Shown: positions 16,428 through 25,800 of the stretch, piece after piece
Position numbering within the stretch: position 1 is the stretch's first letter
Layout: each line of letters opens with the position of its first letter
Assembly: GCA_964598845.1 (NCBI GenBank)
Contig: CAZRDM010000005.1
Coordinates: forward strand, 55,637-119,636
Direction: 5' to 3'
Origin: FEN-987 sp964598845
GTDB lineage: Archaea > Thermoproteota > Bathyarchaeia > 40CM-2-53-6
DNA length: 64,000 nt
Translations under genes and position numbers: made by a program
The notes under the pieces: model-generated
The model's input: the letters and a program-made list of their open reading frames with translations, nothing else
The model's database searches: none
Told to the model about the DNA's origin: nothing

Positions 16428-17327
16428 TTGTCCAGTGGAGTTGAAATCGAGGACACATTCGCTGAAGCCTTTCCAATGGTCGCCGCGAGGATTTTGATAA
16501 CGGCCGATAACGAGAAATGGGCGTTGACCGCGGCTAGGACTGCCACGGGATTCGCATCATCGATTATTATGTCGCCAGCCGAAGCTGGGGTTGAAGGATC
16601 TATCGTTCCTCCAGAGAAGACGCCCGATGGAAGACCGGGTGTGCACCTACAGATATACCACAGGACTCGTACCGAGCTCAAACGGCAGATGATTGCTAGG
16701 ATGGGGCAGTGCATACTGACCTGCCCTACCACCGCAGCCTTCGACGCAATGCCAGATGCGAAACGCCGCTTGAGAGTCGGATGGGCTATCCGGATGTTCG
16801 GCGACGGCTACGAAAAGAGAGACAACCTCAACGGAAGGAGGATTTGGCGTATCCCAGTTATGGAAGGCGAATTCGTAACGGAGAGTCGGTTCGGTGTTCG
16901 CAGATGTGTGGCCGGCGGGAACTTCATCATAATGGCCGATAACCAGAAAACGGGTTTGCAGGCGGCTGAGAATGCTGTACAAGCCATGAACAAGGTCGAA
17001 GGTGTTGTACTCACCTTTCCGGGGGGCATATGTAGATCGGGCTCCAAAGTGGGGTCGATGAAATACAAGCTCCCGGCAACCACGAATCACCTCTTCTGCC
17101 CCAAGCTTCGAGAAACAGCAGCTGGATCCCTCGTTCCCGAAGGGGTGGGAAGCGTCTATGAACTCGTCTTCAATGGACTCAATTTCGACACTGTCAAGCG
17201 AGGAACGGCCGAGGGGATACGCGCCGCGGTAGCCGTACCAGGTGTTAAGAAGATCACTGCCGTAAACTTCGGAGGAAAGCTCGGACCATATCAGATTAAG
17301 CTCAAAGAGGCATTAACAACAGCATAG
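16428..17327 (+). CDS. ftr: Formylmethanofuran:H4MPT formyltransferase
   Basis: The enzyme moves the formyl group between methanofuran and H4MPT. GVEIEDTFAEAFPM, MSPAEAGVEGS, PDGRPGVHLQI and the C-terminal VNFGGKLGPYQIKL are typical of Ftr. An open frame extends to an ATG at 16323, but the family normally begins a few residues before GVEIEDTFAE. TTG at 16428 gives MSSGVEIEDTF, has a GGAG element 8 nt upstream and yields 299 residues, the normal length; I therefore prefer it. The gene diverges from mtd and its 3' end overlaps the convergent gene by 15 bp. Confidence 0.95.
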   Translation: MSSGVEIEDTFAEAFPMVAARILITADNEKWALTAARTATGFASSIIMSPAEAGVEGSIVPPEKTPDGRPGVHLQIYHRTRTELKRQMIARMGQCILTCPTTAAFDAMPDAKRRLRVGWAIRMFGDGYEKRDNLNGRRIWRIPVMEGEFVTESRFGVRRCVAGGNFIIMADNQKTGLQAAENAVQAMNKVEGVVLTFPGGICRSGSKVGSMKYKLPATTNHLFCPKLRETAAGSLVPEGVGSVYELVFNGLNFDTVKRGTAEGIRAAVAVPGVKKITAVNFGGKLGPYQIKLKEALTTA

Positions 17328-18392
17328 ATCTTTATCCATGAACAGTTTCAAGAAGTCATACCCACGCGCCTGAGGCGACCCGACAAGGATTCGTTGATAT
17401 TTCAGACGTCCTGATCGGTCCAAGACATCCTCGAGTTTTCCTCTGATTACCAACCATTCTCCGCTCTCAGCGATATCCGCGTAGAGTCCCTCGAAGCTGA
17501 CCACCTTGTGGACCTTGTTGAACTTGCCCGAGCCTTGAAGCTGAACACAGTCCACGAGATAAATCGACGGAAGGAAATATGAATCCGTAGTATCGACAAC
17601 CTTGGCTCTTGCTTCAACAATCCCATGGGACTTGTAGACTTCATCACCGTAGCGCTCGCTAACTTCCTCCTCGGTCTTCGTCGGATGTATCGAGAAGATT
17701 GTGTTCTTGAAGACTCCCTTGTTCCACTTCCTTGAATAGAGCATTCTAGCCTCGTTCAAAGTCAAGGGATGAACCGTGGACATCTCTCTGCACCATCTCG
17801 AGAGTCTCGTACCCTGAAGCTTCTGGACTGCGCCCCTTGCGTACAGTCGGAGCAATGCCTCCTTGATCTTCCGGCTCTCATCACGGCCATACACAACCAA
17901 GTCTATGTCACTAAAGCTCACGTTGTGGACATCTAGCAAGATTGATCCTGTGATTCCAAGACTATCCAGAGAAATTCCGCTATCATCACAAAGGAGGGAA
18001 GCCAGTTCAACAGCCTTCTTTTCAAGATTGTCCAAATCATCGGTCCTGAAGAGGTCCTTCAAGCGTTCGTCTGGTCGATAGTGTTTCGCGATTCTTTCCA
18101 GCGGAACCGCGAAGAAGGTCATGCGAAGCGGTTCAGATCGAAAGAGGTACTCGGGGTATCGTCCACGCAGGAACTCTATCTGCTTCATCACATTTGACGC
18201 TGAGTAATACCTGACTAACCTTCTGTACCTCCTCCTGCCCTTCCCCCATTTTCCGCGGTGGCTCGGCACGTACTTCGGGAAAGCGAAAACTCGGTCGTTG
18301 GGGTGAACGTTGCCTATGACAGCGAAGAATAGGCCGTCGATAGTTTCAATGTAGTCGCGGTCTCTAAAACCTCTACTCACTCTTTCCAACAA
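17313..18392 (-). CDS. Predicted nucleotidyltransferase-fold protein (tandem copy 2)
   Basis: A 359-residue archaeal protein with a nucleotidyltransferase-like motif in its middle, ITGSILLDVHNVSFSDIDLVVYG: the G-S loop followed by D-x-D. The N-terminal region (YIETIDGLFFAVIGNVHPNDRVFAFPKYVP) and C-terminal beta-rich part are shared with its upstream neighbour, showing an old tandem duplication. The arrangement recalls a family of uncharacterised archaeal predicted nucleotidyltransferases (COG2413-like). It starts inside the end of copy 1 (20-bp overlap). Function unknown; its location between ftr and the MptN/CofE-like genes raises the possibility of a nucleic acid or cofactor modification role. 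Confidence 0.65.
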   Translation of the reverse strand: MLERVSRGFRDRDYIETIDGLFFAVIGNVHPNDRVFAFPKYVPSHRGKWGKGRRRYRRLVRYYSASNVMKQIEFLRGRYPEYLFRSEPLRMTFFAVPLERIAKHYRPDERLKDLFRTDDLDNLEKKAVELASLLCDDSGISLDSLGITGSILLDVHNVSFSDIDLVVYGRDESRKIKEALLRLYARGAVQKLQGTRLSRWCREMSTVHPLTLNEARMLYSRKWNKGVFKNTIFSIHPTKTEEEVSERYGDEVYKSHGIVEARAKVVDTTDSYFLPSIYLVDCVQLQGSGKFNKVHKVVSFEGLYADIAESGEWLVIRGKLEDVLDRSGRLKYQRILVGSPQARGYDFLKLFMDKDLCCC

Positions 18393-19404
18393 CCGTTAGG
18401 AAGTCACGTGGATCCTCGCCGATTACCAACCTATGCGTTTCACCGCGCTTTTCAACAACCTTCTCCAAAGTCCCCTTCGCAAGAATACGCTCTCCAATGA
18501 GTGCCTGCTCGCAAAATCTGCCCCTAAAGGAAACTATCTGAGAGGGAGGCTTAATCGCTGCGCCTCCAGTTAACTCAACGTGTAAGATCTGATAAGTAGA
18601 GGGAGTGAAGATTGACTCGGAGTCATCCACGATCGTCGCGCTCAGGGTGGCCATGCCAATGGGATAGTACTTCCTATCACCATATTCCTCATGCAGTTCG
18701 TCCCATTCCTTGACGCAACGTATGAAGTACTGCGTACCCCTGAAGGTTCCTTGCAGAACCTTCGACTGCTCATGTCTGACGAACGTCTCGAATGATATTG
18801 CAGACGCTAGACTCCTCTGCTTGTACAGTTTGCGCAGATCGCTCGCACCGCACGGACTAAACCCTTCTGAACGGGTTTCGAGAAGCGACTTCAGTCTTGC
18901 ATGAGTCTGGCGAGAGGCCTCGGTGCCATAAAGGACCAAGTCTATGTCGGATTCCGCAGCGTGGAGGCCGACGAGGATCGAGCCCGAGACCCCAATTTTG
19001 GAGGAGGAGATTCCAGTTTGATTCGTCAGAGTTTCCACCATACCGATGGCGAGTCGCTCCTGCGGATCAAGGTCAGCTTTCTGCCTGAGCTCTGCGTATC
19101 TCTCTGTTGGGATGCAGTGCGACTTGACATTATCCAGAGGAACGGCCTGCACTTCCCTATTGAACACAGGGCACCTGTAGAGGTAGTGTGGCCATCTCCT
19201 CGCAAGGAGATAGGCACGTGCATCGAGGTCGTAGACCTTTCGATACTTGATTCCGTTTCTTTGCCTAGTTCCGCGTCCGTCGGGAAGGTATCTGAGATAT
19301 GCTATGACTCGATCGGGAGGATGAAGAAATCCCTTTACATCAAAGATCAGTCCCTCGACGGTTTCGATGAAGTCTCCTTCCCGAGCTTTGACTTTCCAAG
19401 TCAT
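18373..19404 (-). CDS. Predicted nucleotidyltransferase-fold protein (tandem copy 1)
   Basis: A 343-residue paralogue of the following gene with the same domain order: N-terminal FIETVEGLIFDVKGFLHPPDRVIAYLRYLP, central VSGSILVGLHAAESDIDLVLYG (nucleotidyltransferase loop plus D-x-D), and a C-terminal part ending in LVIGEDPRDFL, matching ILVGSPQARGYDFL in the other copy. It follows the ATP-grasp gene by 40 bp in the same direction. The two copies are clearly diverged at the amino-acid level, so the duplication is not recent. No specific substrate can be inferred. Confidence 0.65.
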   Translation of the reverse strand: MTWKVKAREGDFIETVEGLIFDVKGFLHPPDRVIAYLRYLPDGRGTRQRNGIKYRKVYDLDARAYLLARRWPHYLYRCPVFNREVQAVPLDNVKSHCIPTERYAELRQKADLDPQERLAIGMVETLTNQTGISSSKIGVSGSILVGLHAAESDIDLVLYGTEASRQTHARLKSLLETRSEGFSPCGASDLRKLYKQRSLASAISFETFVRHEQSKVLQGTFRGTQYFIRCVKEWDELHEEYGDRKYYPIGMATLSATIVDDSESIFTPSTYQILHVELTGGAAIKPPSQIVSFRGRFCEQALIGERILAKGTLEKVVEKRGETHRLVIGEDPRDFLTVVGKSE

Positions 19405-19444
19405 TATGAAGGATCCGCCTACCCATCTAGAGAACTTCAGGCCA

Positions 19445-20323
19445 CTATCGGCGCGCCTTCGATAAGACGTACTGTGCTATCTGATCGGCAATACTGACCT
19501 TCGTGGTGCTCTGAAGTCCTCGCCAGCCCGGCTGAGAATTGACCTCGTTTACGAGAAGGCCTGCATCACTCTCCATAATGTCCACGCCGGCGATTTCGCA
19601 GCCGATCGCGCTTGCCGCATCAAGAGCAAGCTTCTCTGTTTCTGCAACCAGATCTGCCTTGACAGAGGCTGCGCCTTGGCTCACGTTCGTCTTCCAAGAC
19701 TCAGCAACCCTGTACATCGCAGCCACAGCCCTCCCGCCGATGACGAAGATTCTCATGTCCCTTTTCCCATGGGGGACAAATTCCTGAACGTAGATGACGT
19801 GCCGATAGAAACGAAGCGTTCTGAAGACTCTCTCTGCCACATCGGTATCTGAGATCTTGGCTGCGCCTATTCCTCTTGAACCGAAAATAGGTTTCACGAT
19901 GGCTTCACCGCCGAAGGCCTTGAAGGCCTTCAAAGCCTCAGACACGCTCTCGGTGATAACGGTCCTCGGGATTGAGATTCCATTTTCATTCAAGATCGTG
20001 AGGGCGTAGTACTTGTCAACAGCTTTCTCTATGGCGGATGGATGATTGATCACAGGTAGGCCCATCCTCCAGAGCTTGTGCAACATGTCCATTTGAAAGA
20101 TCACTTCATCCAACGAACCCCGTCCTATCGGCCGAACAAGCAAGGCGCCAAGATCCCTGATGAGATCAAGATTCTCGAAGGAGATCTGAGGCTCCATGTT
20201 TATTCGCGCTGCGATGTCGGTGAAACTCAATGCGACGGGGTCTGCCCCGTTTCGACGAAAAGCCTGAAGGAGTCTGGAGGAACACCAAGCATCTTGGTTC
20301 CTTGTCAGGAGACCGATCTTCAA
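19445..20323 (-). CDS. RimK-type ATP-grasp glutamate ligase, candidate MptN
   Basis: A 292-residue ATP-grasp ligase with INHPSAIEKAVDKYYALTIL, AIVKPIFGSRGIGAAKI (ATP-binding loop), YVQEFVPHGKRDMRIFVIGG and the Mg-binding end IMESDAGLLVNEVNSQPGW. The family adds amino acids such as glutamate to carboxyl groups: RimK, LysX, CofF and MptN belong here. In this C1 region the most economical role is MptN, which adds the alpha-glutamate to tetrahydromethanopterin, or CofF, which caps F420. Lys/Arg biosynthesis is an alternative, but no lysine or arginine genes are near. It is divergent from the CofE-like gene. Confidence 0.78.
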   Translation of the reverse strand: MKIGLLTRNQDAWCSSRLLQAFRRNGADPVALSFTDIAARINMEPQISFENLDLIRDLGALLVRPIGRGSLDEVIFQMDMLHKLWRMGLPVINHPSAIEKAVDKYYALTILNENGISIPRTVITESVSEALKAFKAFGGEAIVKPIFGSRGIGAAKISDTDVAERVFRTLRFYRHVIYVQEFVPHGKRDMRIFVIGGRAVAAMYRVAESWKTNVSQGAASVKADLVAETEKLALDAASAIGCEIAGVDIMESDAGLLVNEVNSQPGWRGLQSTTKVSIADQIAQYVLSKARR

Positions 20324-20423
20324 AACTTGGACATCTCGCAGGAGGCATACCCGCTAACAGCCGAAAATAAAAGCTAGGCGGCCTCTAATCACGGCAGATA
20401 GTACCTAGAGCTTCGAGTTCAAA

Positions 20424-21263
20424 TTGCACTTCAACGCGAGACGAATTAGGACAAGGTATTGGAGACCGGGGGACGACTTCGTGAAGATCATCCTCGAGTC
20501 TATTGCGAGTGAGTGTCAGGACGGCGACATCGTGGTGGTTTCTGAGAAGGCAATCTCAGTAGCTCTGGGCCGAGTCGTGGATGAAGCTCTGATTCGGCCG
20601 AGTTTCTTAGCTAAGGTTCTTGCCAGGATTTGGACGAGACTGGGGTGGGGCTATTTTCTTGGACCGTTGTGCCGTTTAAGAGACAAGACTCTTTGGCGGT
20701 TGAGACGGTATCCTATCCCTCAAGGTGAGGTTCACAAGCAAGTGGCATTGCAATATGCGGGGTTTGGACAGGCGCTGCTTCACTATTCCGAAGGAGGAAT
20801 AGATGTCACAAATCTTCCGTATGCCCTTGTCTCATTACCTCTGAACAACCCTGACGGTGTCGGCCAGAATATTCGCAAAGCGATTCAGGAAGTCTTGGGC
20901 AAGCAAGTTACTGTGATGATCACTGATACCGACAAGACCTACAGCCGAAAAGGAACGCACCTTACTCCGAGACCTGGCGCTGTGAGAGGCGTTAGGTCAC
21001 TGGGAATAGTCGCGTTCATCCTAGGTAGGACGCTTCGGTGGACTGCTCGAGCCACCCCATTAACAGTAGACGGAGCGTCATTTTCACTTGAGGAGGCTCT
21101 TTCGGCGGCCGAAGCGGCTGATAGAGCGAGAGGACATGGCGCGGGACGAACGGCTTGGGATATGGCGAGAAGGTTCCGTGTCGAACTCACAGGAATAACA
21201 TGGGAGATGCTAGACTCGATAGGCCATTATCCTATCGTGTTAGTAAGAAAGTTGAATGAGTAA
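20424..21263 (+). CDS. CofE-like coenzyme F420-0:glutamate ligase
   Basis: A 279-residue protein of the CofE family, which adds gamma-linked glutamate to F420-0 using GTP. Family features include DGDIVVVSEKAISVALGR, EGGIDVTNLPYALVSLPLNN and VTVMITDTDKTYSRKG, where the acidic cluster should bind the metals. The N-terminal half differs somewhat from textbook CofE, so a related ligase remains possible. Start is TTG at 20424. It diverges from the ATP-grasp gene and converges with the CitG-like gene. F420 is needed by the Mtd and LLM enzymes encoded here, so the context supports the call. Confidence 0.72.
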   Translation: MHFNARRIRTRYWRPGDDFVKIILESIASECQDGDIVVVSEKAISVALGRVVDEALIRPSFLAKVLARIWTRLGWGYFLGPLCRLRDKTLWRLRRYPIPQGEVHKQVALQYAGFGQALLHYSEGGIDVTNLPYALVSLPLNNPDGVGQNIRKAIQEVLGKQVTVMITDTDKTYSRKGTHLTPRPGAVRGVRSLGIVAFILGRTLRWTARATPLTVDGASFSLEEALSAAEAADRARGHGAGRTAWDMARRFRVELTGITWEMLDSIGHYPIVLVRKLNE

Positions 21264-21266
21264 TGC

Positions 21267-22220
21267 TCAGGGCTTGTAGCCTGATAGGGTTGCCAGTGCT
21301 AGAACCGAAGCTGTTATGTCCGCTGTGGAGCCCGGGTTGAGTAGGTGCCTGTTCATTCTGAGTTCTTCGTCGAGAAGTTCGATCTCTCTTCGTCCCGCTT
21401 TTGTGCTCGCTCCACCAAGTGCAAGCGTCTTTTTGGCGCGGTTACAAGTCCACCTAGCCTTGTCGATGTCAGCCTTGCGTGCGATTAAGGTATCAGGTAT
21501 CTCCGAGAGAATCTTAAGATACGTGTTGACCGTAGCCTCATTAACATCCCCCGTTCTCGCCAATTCCTTGCTGAAGTATGGATAACCAAGCTCGCAAGTA
21601 ACCTTGTAATCAGTCGTCCACTCCCTGCAGATCGAATCCCAGTCAGCCGCCAAACGAAATATCTCGAGAAGCGTGAATCTTTCGTCTAGTATCCTCCGCC
21701 TTGATGACGGATCCAATGCGTCTAGTTGTGGTGCTCTTCCAAGGCCACCGGGCTTCCCATAAGTGATCGCCTCGTAGAAAGCTATTGAATCAGCCACTGT
21801 TGTTGATCTAAGTACTCTCCGTAGATTGCGCCTAAGACGGGAACGTGAGAGATGGCGCCCGGTGAATGTCATGCCTGCTGCAACAGCAAGCGGTACGAGC
21901 AGAGTCAGAGTTCCAAGACTGGTGTTCCCGCCTCTCTGCGAATGCATTATGCTAATGACCGCGTCCCGGATTGCGGCTCCAACCTCTGCATGTTGAACAG
22001 AGATCTTCTTCCTCGAGATGAGTATCCCTCTCTTGGCAGCTCTTTCGAAGTAGGACCTTGACGCTACTGCAGATGCGAGAAAGTGTTCGTATGTGGTTTC
22101 TGAGTAGTCACGGGTTCTGTGAACATTCCCGGGCTTTGGGTATGCGCTCACTTCGAGGAGCATGGCGAGTTCAAGGCGACCTGAAATTTCGCTTGCGATG
22201 TCTGATGGAGATTGCGGCAA
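21267..22220 (-). CDS. Triphosphoribosyl-dephospho-CoA synthase-like (CitG family)
   Basis: A 317-residue helical protein of the CitG/MdcB family: LAMLLEVSAYPKPGNVHRTRDY, HSQRGGNTSLGTLTLLVPLA and the C-terminal LLNPGSTADITASVLAL are conserved motifs. Bacterial CitG makes the prosthetic group of citrate lyase, but no citrate or malonate lyase genes are present. Archaeal homologues occur without lyases, and their substrate is unresolved. Its place beside the CofE-like and MptN-like genes suggests a role in C1 or pterin/phosphoribose cofactor metabolism; this is inference. The stop is 3 bp from that of the convergent CofE-like gene. Confidence 0.75.
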   Translation of the reverse strand: MPQSPSDIASEISGRLELAMLLEVSAYPKPGNVHRTRDYSETTYEHFLASAVASRSYFERAAKRGILISRKKISVQHAEVGAAIRDAVISIMHSQRGGNTSLGTLTLLVPLAVAAGMTFTGRHLSRSRLRRNLRRVLRSTTVADSIAFYEAITYGKPGGLGRAPQLDALDPSSRRRILDERFTLLEIFRLAADWDSICREWTTDYKVTCELGYPYFSKELARTGDVNEATVNTYLKILSEIPDTLIARKADIDKARWTCNRAKKTLALGGASTKAGRREIELLDEELRMNRHLLNPGSTADITASVLALATLSGYKP

Positions 22221-22387
22221 TTCTCTCGCATTGTTTGCGTAGCATGTCCGCTAATAGGTCTATGGCAGATTAGACTTAAGGACACTAGTTCCGCATGTGA
22301 GGGCGTCAGGTCTTCTTGGCATCAATCGTCGACCTGCATTCGAGACTAACGAGAAATCGGCGATACAGTAACCTGTTACTACTGAAA

Positions 22388-22919
22388 CTATTTTTGGGGT
22401 TTCACTGGACTCTCTGATTGGTTTGTTCCTGAATCCCGCCGGAGCCATCTTCGGATTCCTCAAGGTGCTACCGTAGCCTTGGGCGCCACTGGAGCGGGAT
22501 GTATGAGAATCAAACGCGGCTACATACTAGGAGCGATTATACTGCTCTCGGTGGCAACCTTCTACGCGCATCCGTTAGAACGTGCATCTCCTCTTTACCC
22601 TTGACTTCACATCATGGCGATGATCCTTGCGCTCTCGCCCATCGCCGGTTTGACACGCAACTGGTTTGCATCCACAGAGCTCAGGAAGACGACCTCGAAT
22701 GTCTTGGTGGCTGCTTTCGTCGGGACGCTAACTCATCATGCCTTCGGCAGCGCGTTGAGCATCTGGTATTTCTCTCCCACGCTGACGCCTGCCAGATGGA
22801 ATCTGATAATGTATGTCTACCCCGTAGAGAGGCTGGTTACAGTTGCTATCGTAACGATCATTGGCGCCCCAGTCTACCATCGCCTCAAGCTCTCACGAAT
22901 CTTTGGGAGACTCAACTGA
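22388..22919 (+). pseudogene. Decayed ECF-S-like membrane gene
   Basis: Three pieces of the same family as the genes at 4.1 and 14.8 kb follow one another but cannot be read through. Frame starting at 22441: SLIGLFLNPAGAIFGFL, matching the SEGIFLGPLGGMFAAF region, then TAG at 22474. A second frame from ATG 22503 encodes a helix ending in FYAHPLERASPLYP (compare FLVHPFARAVPLW) and stops at TGA 22602. Past that TGA the same frame continues from ATG 22614 for 101 residues to 22919, matching the C-terminal half (NLIMYVYPVERLVTVAIV). About 30 residues are missing between pieces one and two. The pattern of deletion, frame change and stop indicates a pseudogene rather than one base error. Confidence 0.7.
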
Positions 22920-23123
22920 GAGCTCCCCACTTCCGATAGGAAGATCGAGTGAAAGAAATTGCCTGCAAGCGAAATATTTGACACAGATGTAGTGAACGCG
23001 AACAATCAGCCCGATGAAGGTGACAGACGCTTCTTGGCGGCAACACATTTGAAAGCAGACCTTTCTCGTCGCAAAGCTTTCCAGCCGTGAAACGTGAACT
23101 AAAGCCTTTTACAATTCGCTGGC

Positions 23124-24500
23124 ATGCGCCTCAACGCTGAGGCATCATACTTGCAAGTTGAGGTAGAGCGACCGAAGATTGTTGTAACTCCGCCGGGGCC
23201 GAAAGCGCGTGAACTCCTCGAAAAAGATGAAGCTTACATTACGAAGTCTGCGGTGAGATGGTATCCTCTAGTTGCCGAATCCGGATCCGGGTGCATCGTC
23301 CGAGATGTAGATGGAAATAGGTACGTTGATTTCAACTCGGGTATAGCAGTGCTTAACGTCGGTCATTCTCATCCCAGAGTGGTCCAGGCGATCAAAGAGC
23401 AGTCGGAGAGACTTCTGCACTATTCTTGGACAGATTTCTATTACAAACCGCTTGTCGATTTAGCCGAGGAATTGACCAAAATTACACCCGGAACTTTTCC
23501 CAAGAAGGTCTTCATGGCGAATAGTGGTGCCGAGGCCGTAGAAGCGGCTATGAAAGTCTCGAGGTGGCACACACGCAGACCGCTCTTCCTGGCTTACAGT
23601 AGTTCATTTCATGGCAGAACCTTCGGAGCGATGAGTCTGACTGCCAGCAAACCTGTTCAAAGACGACATTTCTTACCGGCGGTTCCGCAGGTGACTCATA
23701 TCCCATACCCATACTGCTACAGATGTCCGTTCCATTTGGAGTATCCCGAATGCGGCATGTGGTGTGTGGACTTCATTGATGAAGAGGTCTTGAAGAAGTA
23801 TCATCCGGCTGAGGACACTGCAGCAATGTTCATCGAAGCCATTCAAGGGGAGGGCGGATATGTTGTTCCACCAGACGACTACTTCCAACGCCTAAAGAAA
23901 ACCCTCGACAAGAATGGTATCTTAATGGTGGACGACGAGATTCAGTCGGGGATGGGGAGGACGGGAAAGTGGTCTGCAATTGAACACTTCGGCGTTATCC
24001 CCGATATCATAACGATCGCCAAAGCTCTCGCCTCAGGTCTTCCGCTAGGTGCGATGGTAGCGAAAGAGGAGATTATGGACTGGGAAGGCGGCTCTCACGC
24101 GAACACATTTGGAGGTAATCCGGTTGCATGTGCGGCCGCACTGCAAGTTATCGAAATCATGAAGCAGGAAAGGCTACTGGAGAACGCTACTAGGCAGGGG
24201 ACCTACCTGATTAAACGCCTCAAAGAAATGCAAGAGAAATATCCGATGGTAGGCGACGTCCGCGGGAAGGGCCTGATGGTAGGCGCGGAAATCGTGAAAG
24301 ATCCCAAAACGAAGGAGCCTGCCTCCCAAGAAGTGCAGGACATCATGAACGTGTGCTTCAAGCGCGGACTGGCAATAATAACCGCAGGAAAATCCACAAT
24401 GCGATTCGCTCCTCCACTTATCATTACCCGCGAGCTGATAGATACTGGTCTTGAAATCTTCGAAGAAGCTGTGCGAGAGATAGCCAAGAAGCTCAGCTAG
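23124..24500 (+). CDS. Class III PLP-dependent aminotransferase
   Basis: A 458-residue class III aminotransferase (GABA/ornithine type). The cofactor region is clear: NSGAEAVEAAMKVSRW, SFHGRTFGAMSLT, DDEIQSGMGRTGKW and the PLP-Lys in ITIAKALASGLPLGAM. A Cys-rich insertion CYRCPFHLEYPECGMWC is typical of archaeal members, some of which have broad substrate range (ornithine, GABA, amino-acid racemase activity). The start is ATG 23124 after a 200-bp region without genes. It may act with putrescine/GABA metabolism given the ureohydrolase at 0.1 kb, but that link is weak. Confidence 0.88.
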   Translation: MRLNAEASYLQVEVERPKIVVTPPGPKARELLEKDEAYITKSAVRWYPLVAESGSGCIVRDVDGNRYVDFNSGIAVLNVGHSHPRVVQAIKEQSERLLHYSWTDFYYKPLVDLAEELTKITPGTFPKKVFMANSGAEAVEAAMKVSRWHTRRPLFLAYSSSFHGRTFGAMSLTASKPVQRRHFLPAVPQVTHIPYPYCYRCPFHLEYPECGMWCVDFIDEEVLKKYHPAEDTAAMFIEAIQGEGGYVVPPDDYFQRLKKTLDKNGILMVDDEIQSGMGRTGKWSAIEHFGVIPDIITIAKALASGLPLGAMVAKEEIMDWEGGSHANTFGGNPVACAAALQVIEIMKQERLLENATRQGTYLIKRLKEMQEKYPMVGDVRGKGLMVGAEIVKDPKTKEPASQEVQDIMNVCFKRGLAIITAGKSTMRFAPPLIITRELIDTGLEIFEEAVREIAKKLS

Positions 24501-24664
24501 GCACTAGCACACTTTCGACGAGCACTCGAGAAGGCGCTCGGATTCGCCGCGCTGCCAGCGATCGCAATGCAAACAAGACAAACAAGAGGACAGAAAACAC
24601 CCTGATTCGGTGATCAGAGGAAAGAAAGGGGAGTTGCTCGCAACCTGAGTTTTGCGAGCTAATT

Positions 24665-24766
24665 TCATTTCCGGACTTTGTCGAATCTGGCTGCGACATC
24701 GTCAAAGTTGACGACTTTCCACCATTCGTCGACGTATGCACCGCGGTCATCCTTGTGTTGCAATTC
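24665..24766 (-). pseudogene. Displaced 3' end of a superoxide dismutase gene
   Basis: Read on the minus strand, this segment encodes LQHKDDRGAYVDEWWKVV followed by NFDDVAARFDKVRK and a TGA stop. It matches the last 32 residues of the intact SOD at 25.8 kb (KNDRAKYVDEWWKVANWDDV and onward), including the stop position. By hand count about 69 of 99 bases agree, so it is diverged, not a recent copy. Upstream of the Leu codon the similarity ends. It lies on the far side of the LAGLIDADG gene from the intact sod, as expected for an original gene end displaced by a homing element. Confidence 0.8.
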
Positions 24767-24900
24767 ATGATCGCGAGCAGGCCGACCAAGATTACTTTCG
24801 CTCTTCAGTAGTACCGCGTGACACGCTATTCGTTTTCACGCGTCTGCTTCGAAAACTAAAACGACGTAGAGCGCTGTTTCAGCAGGTCGCCTAATGGACA

Positions 24901-25773
24901 ATGTGGCCATCGCAAGTCAACACAGGCAGGCTTCAGATTCAACCAGACTTGAGTCAGGACGACACAGGGGTTCTCGTCACTCCTCTAGAGAAACGTCTCC
25001 AAGCATACGACCGATTTCAGGAATTACTTGCCCGAGGCAAATCGACACATGAAATGGTGTGCACAATTTCGAAACGCTTCGGAGTCAGCCAAAGCACTGT
25101 CTATGCTTGGACAAAGGGCAGGTCGCCTTTCGGAAAGAGATGCGGAAGAATCACCCACGCTGAAGAACTGTTCTACGTCATAGGCGCTCTGCTAGGTGAT
25201 GGATGCATCTACCTCTGGAGGAATCAATACTACGTCTGGCTCCTCGGCGAGAGAGAATTCTGCCTGAAGTATGCAGAGAAGATAGCTTGGTGTACGAGCA
25301 AAACAAAGGCCAAAACATATACATATCGAGGTAGAAACGTTTGGTTTGTCAAGTTTCAGAACGCCGAACTTTACTTTCTAATGAGGCGAGTACGTCAAGA
25401 TTTCAACGTCCTTTCGAACTTGATTAGACGCGGAGATCGTTTGGCCAATTCTTTACAGCTCATAGAAGGGTTCTTTGACGCCGAGGGATGTGTTAAGGTG
25501 ATCAAGGAGAAAGTCAGAAGGACTCCTAAGATAAATCTCGATTTCAGTAACACCGACCTCAACCTCCTTGAGCTCGTTAGAAGAGAGTTGAAGTATGCAC
25601 TCGGTATAGAAGGGCGGTTTACTTCTCACAGAGATTTGAAGTCGAATAGGAAGGTGGCGTACCATCTACGAATATACCGGAAGGATGCTATTGGGAAATT
25701 TCTGTCAAACGTGAGCACGATAAAGCTGAAGCCCGAAAAAGTGCACTATGTGGAAAACTGGCTAAGAAAATAA
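24901..25773 (+). CDS. Free-standing LAGLIDADG homing endonuclease
   Basis: A 290-residue protein with an N-terminal HTH (about residues 48-73, FGVSQSTVYAWTKGRSPFGK) and two LAGLIDADG motifs: VIGALLGDG at 93-101 and IEGFFDAEG at 188-196, about 95 residues apart as in monomeric enzymes. Acidic residues D100 and E195 would be the catalytic pair. Such enzymes cut one specific site and spread by repair of the break. It lies between the intact sod gene (27 bp from its stop, opposite strand) and a displaced sod 3' end, so it very likely targets the sod gene near the conserved WEHAYY codons. It is not in an intron or intein. Confidence 0.88.
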   Translation: MWPSQVNTGRLQIQPDLSQDDTGVLVTPLEKRLQAYDRFQELLARGKSTHEMVCTISKRFGVSQSTVYAWTKGRSPFGKRCGRITHAEELFYVIGALLGDGCIYLWRNQYYVWLLGEREFCLKYAEKIAWCTSKTKAKTYTYRGRNVWFVKFQNAELYFLMRRVRQDFNVLSNLIRRGDRLANSLQLIEGFFDAEGCVKVIKEKVRRTPKINLDFSNTDLNLLELVRRELKYALGIEGRFTSHRDLKSNRKVAYHLRIYRKDAIGKFLSNVSTIKLKPEKVHYVENWLRK

Positions 25774-25800
25774 AAAAAGGAAGGGCAGGAAGGAAAGAAC

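Noticed and set aside
24493..24789. A 98-codon minus-strand open frame
   Set aside because: It covers the sod remnant in a different frame and has no protein-like features; the homology is in the other minus-strand frame.
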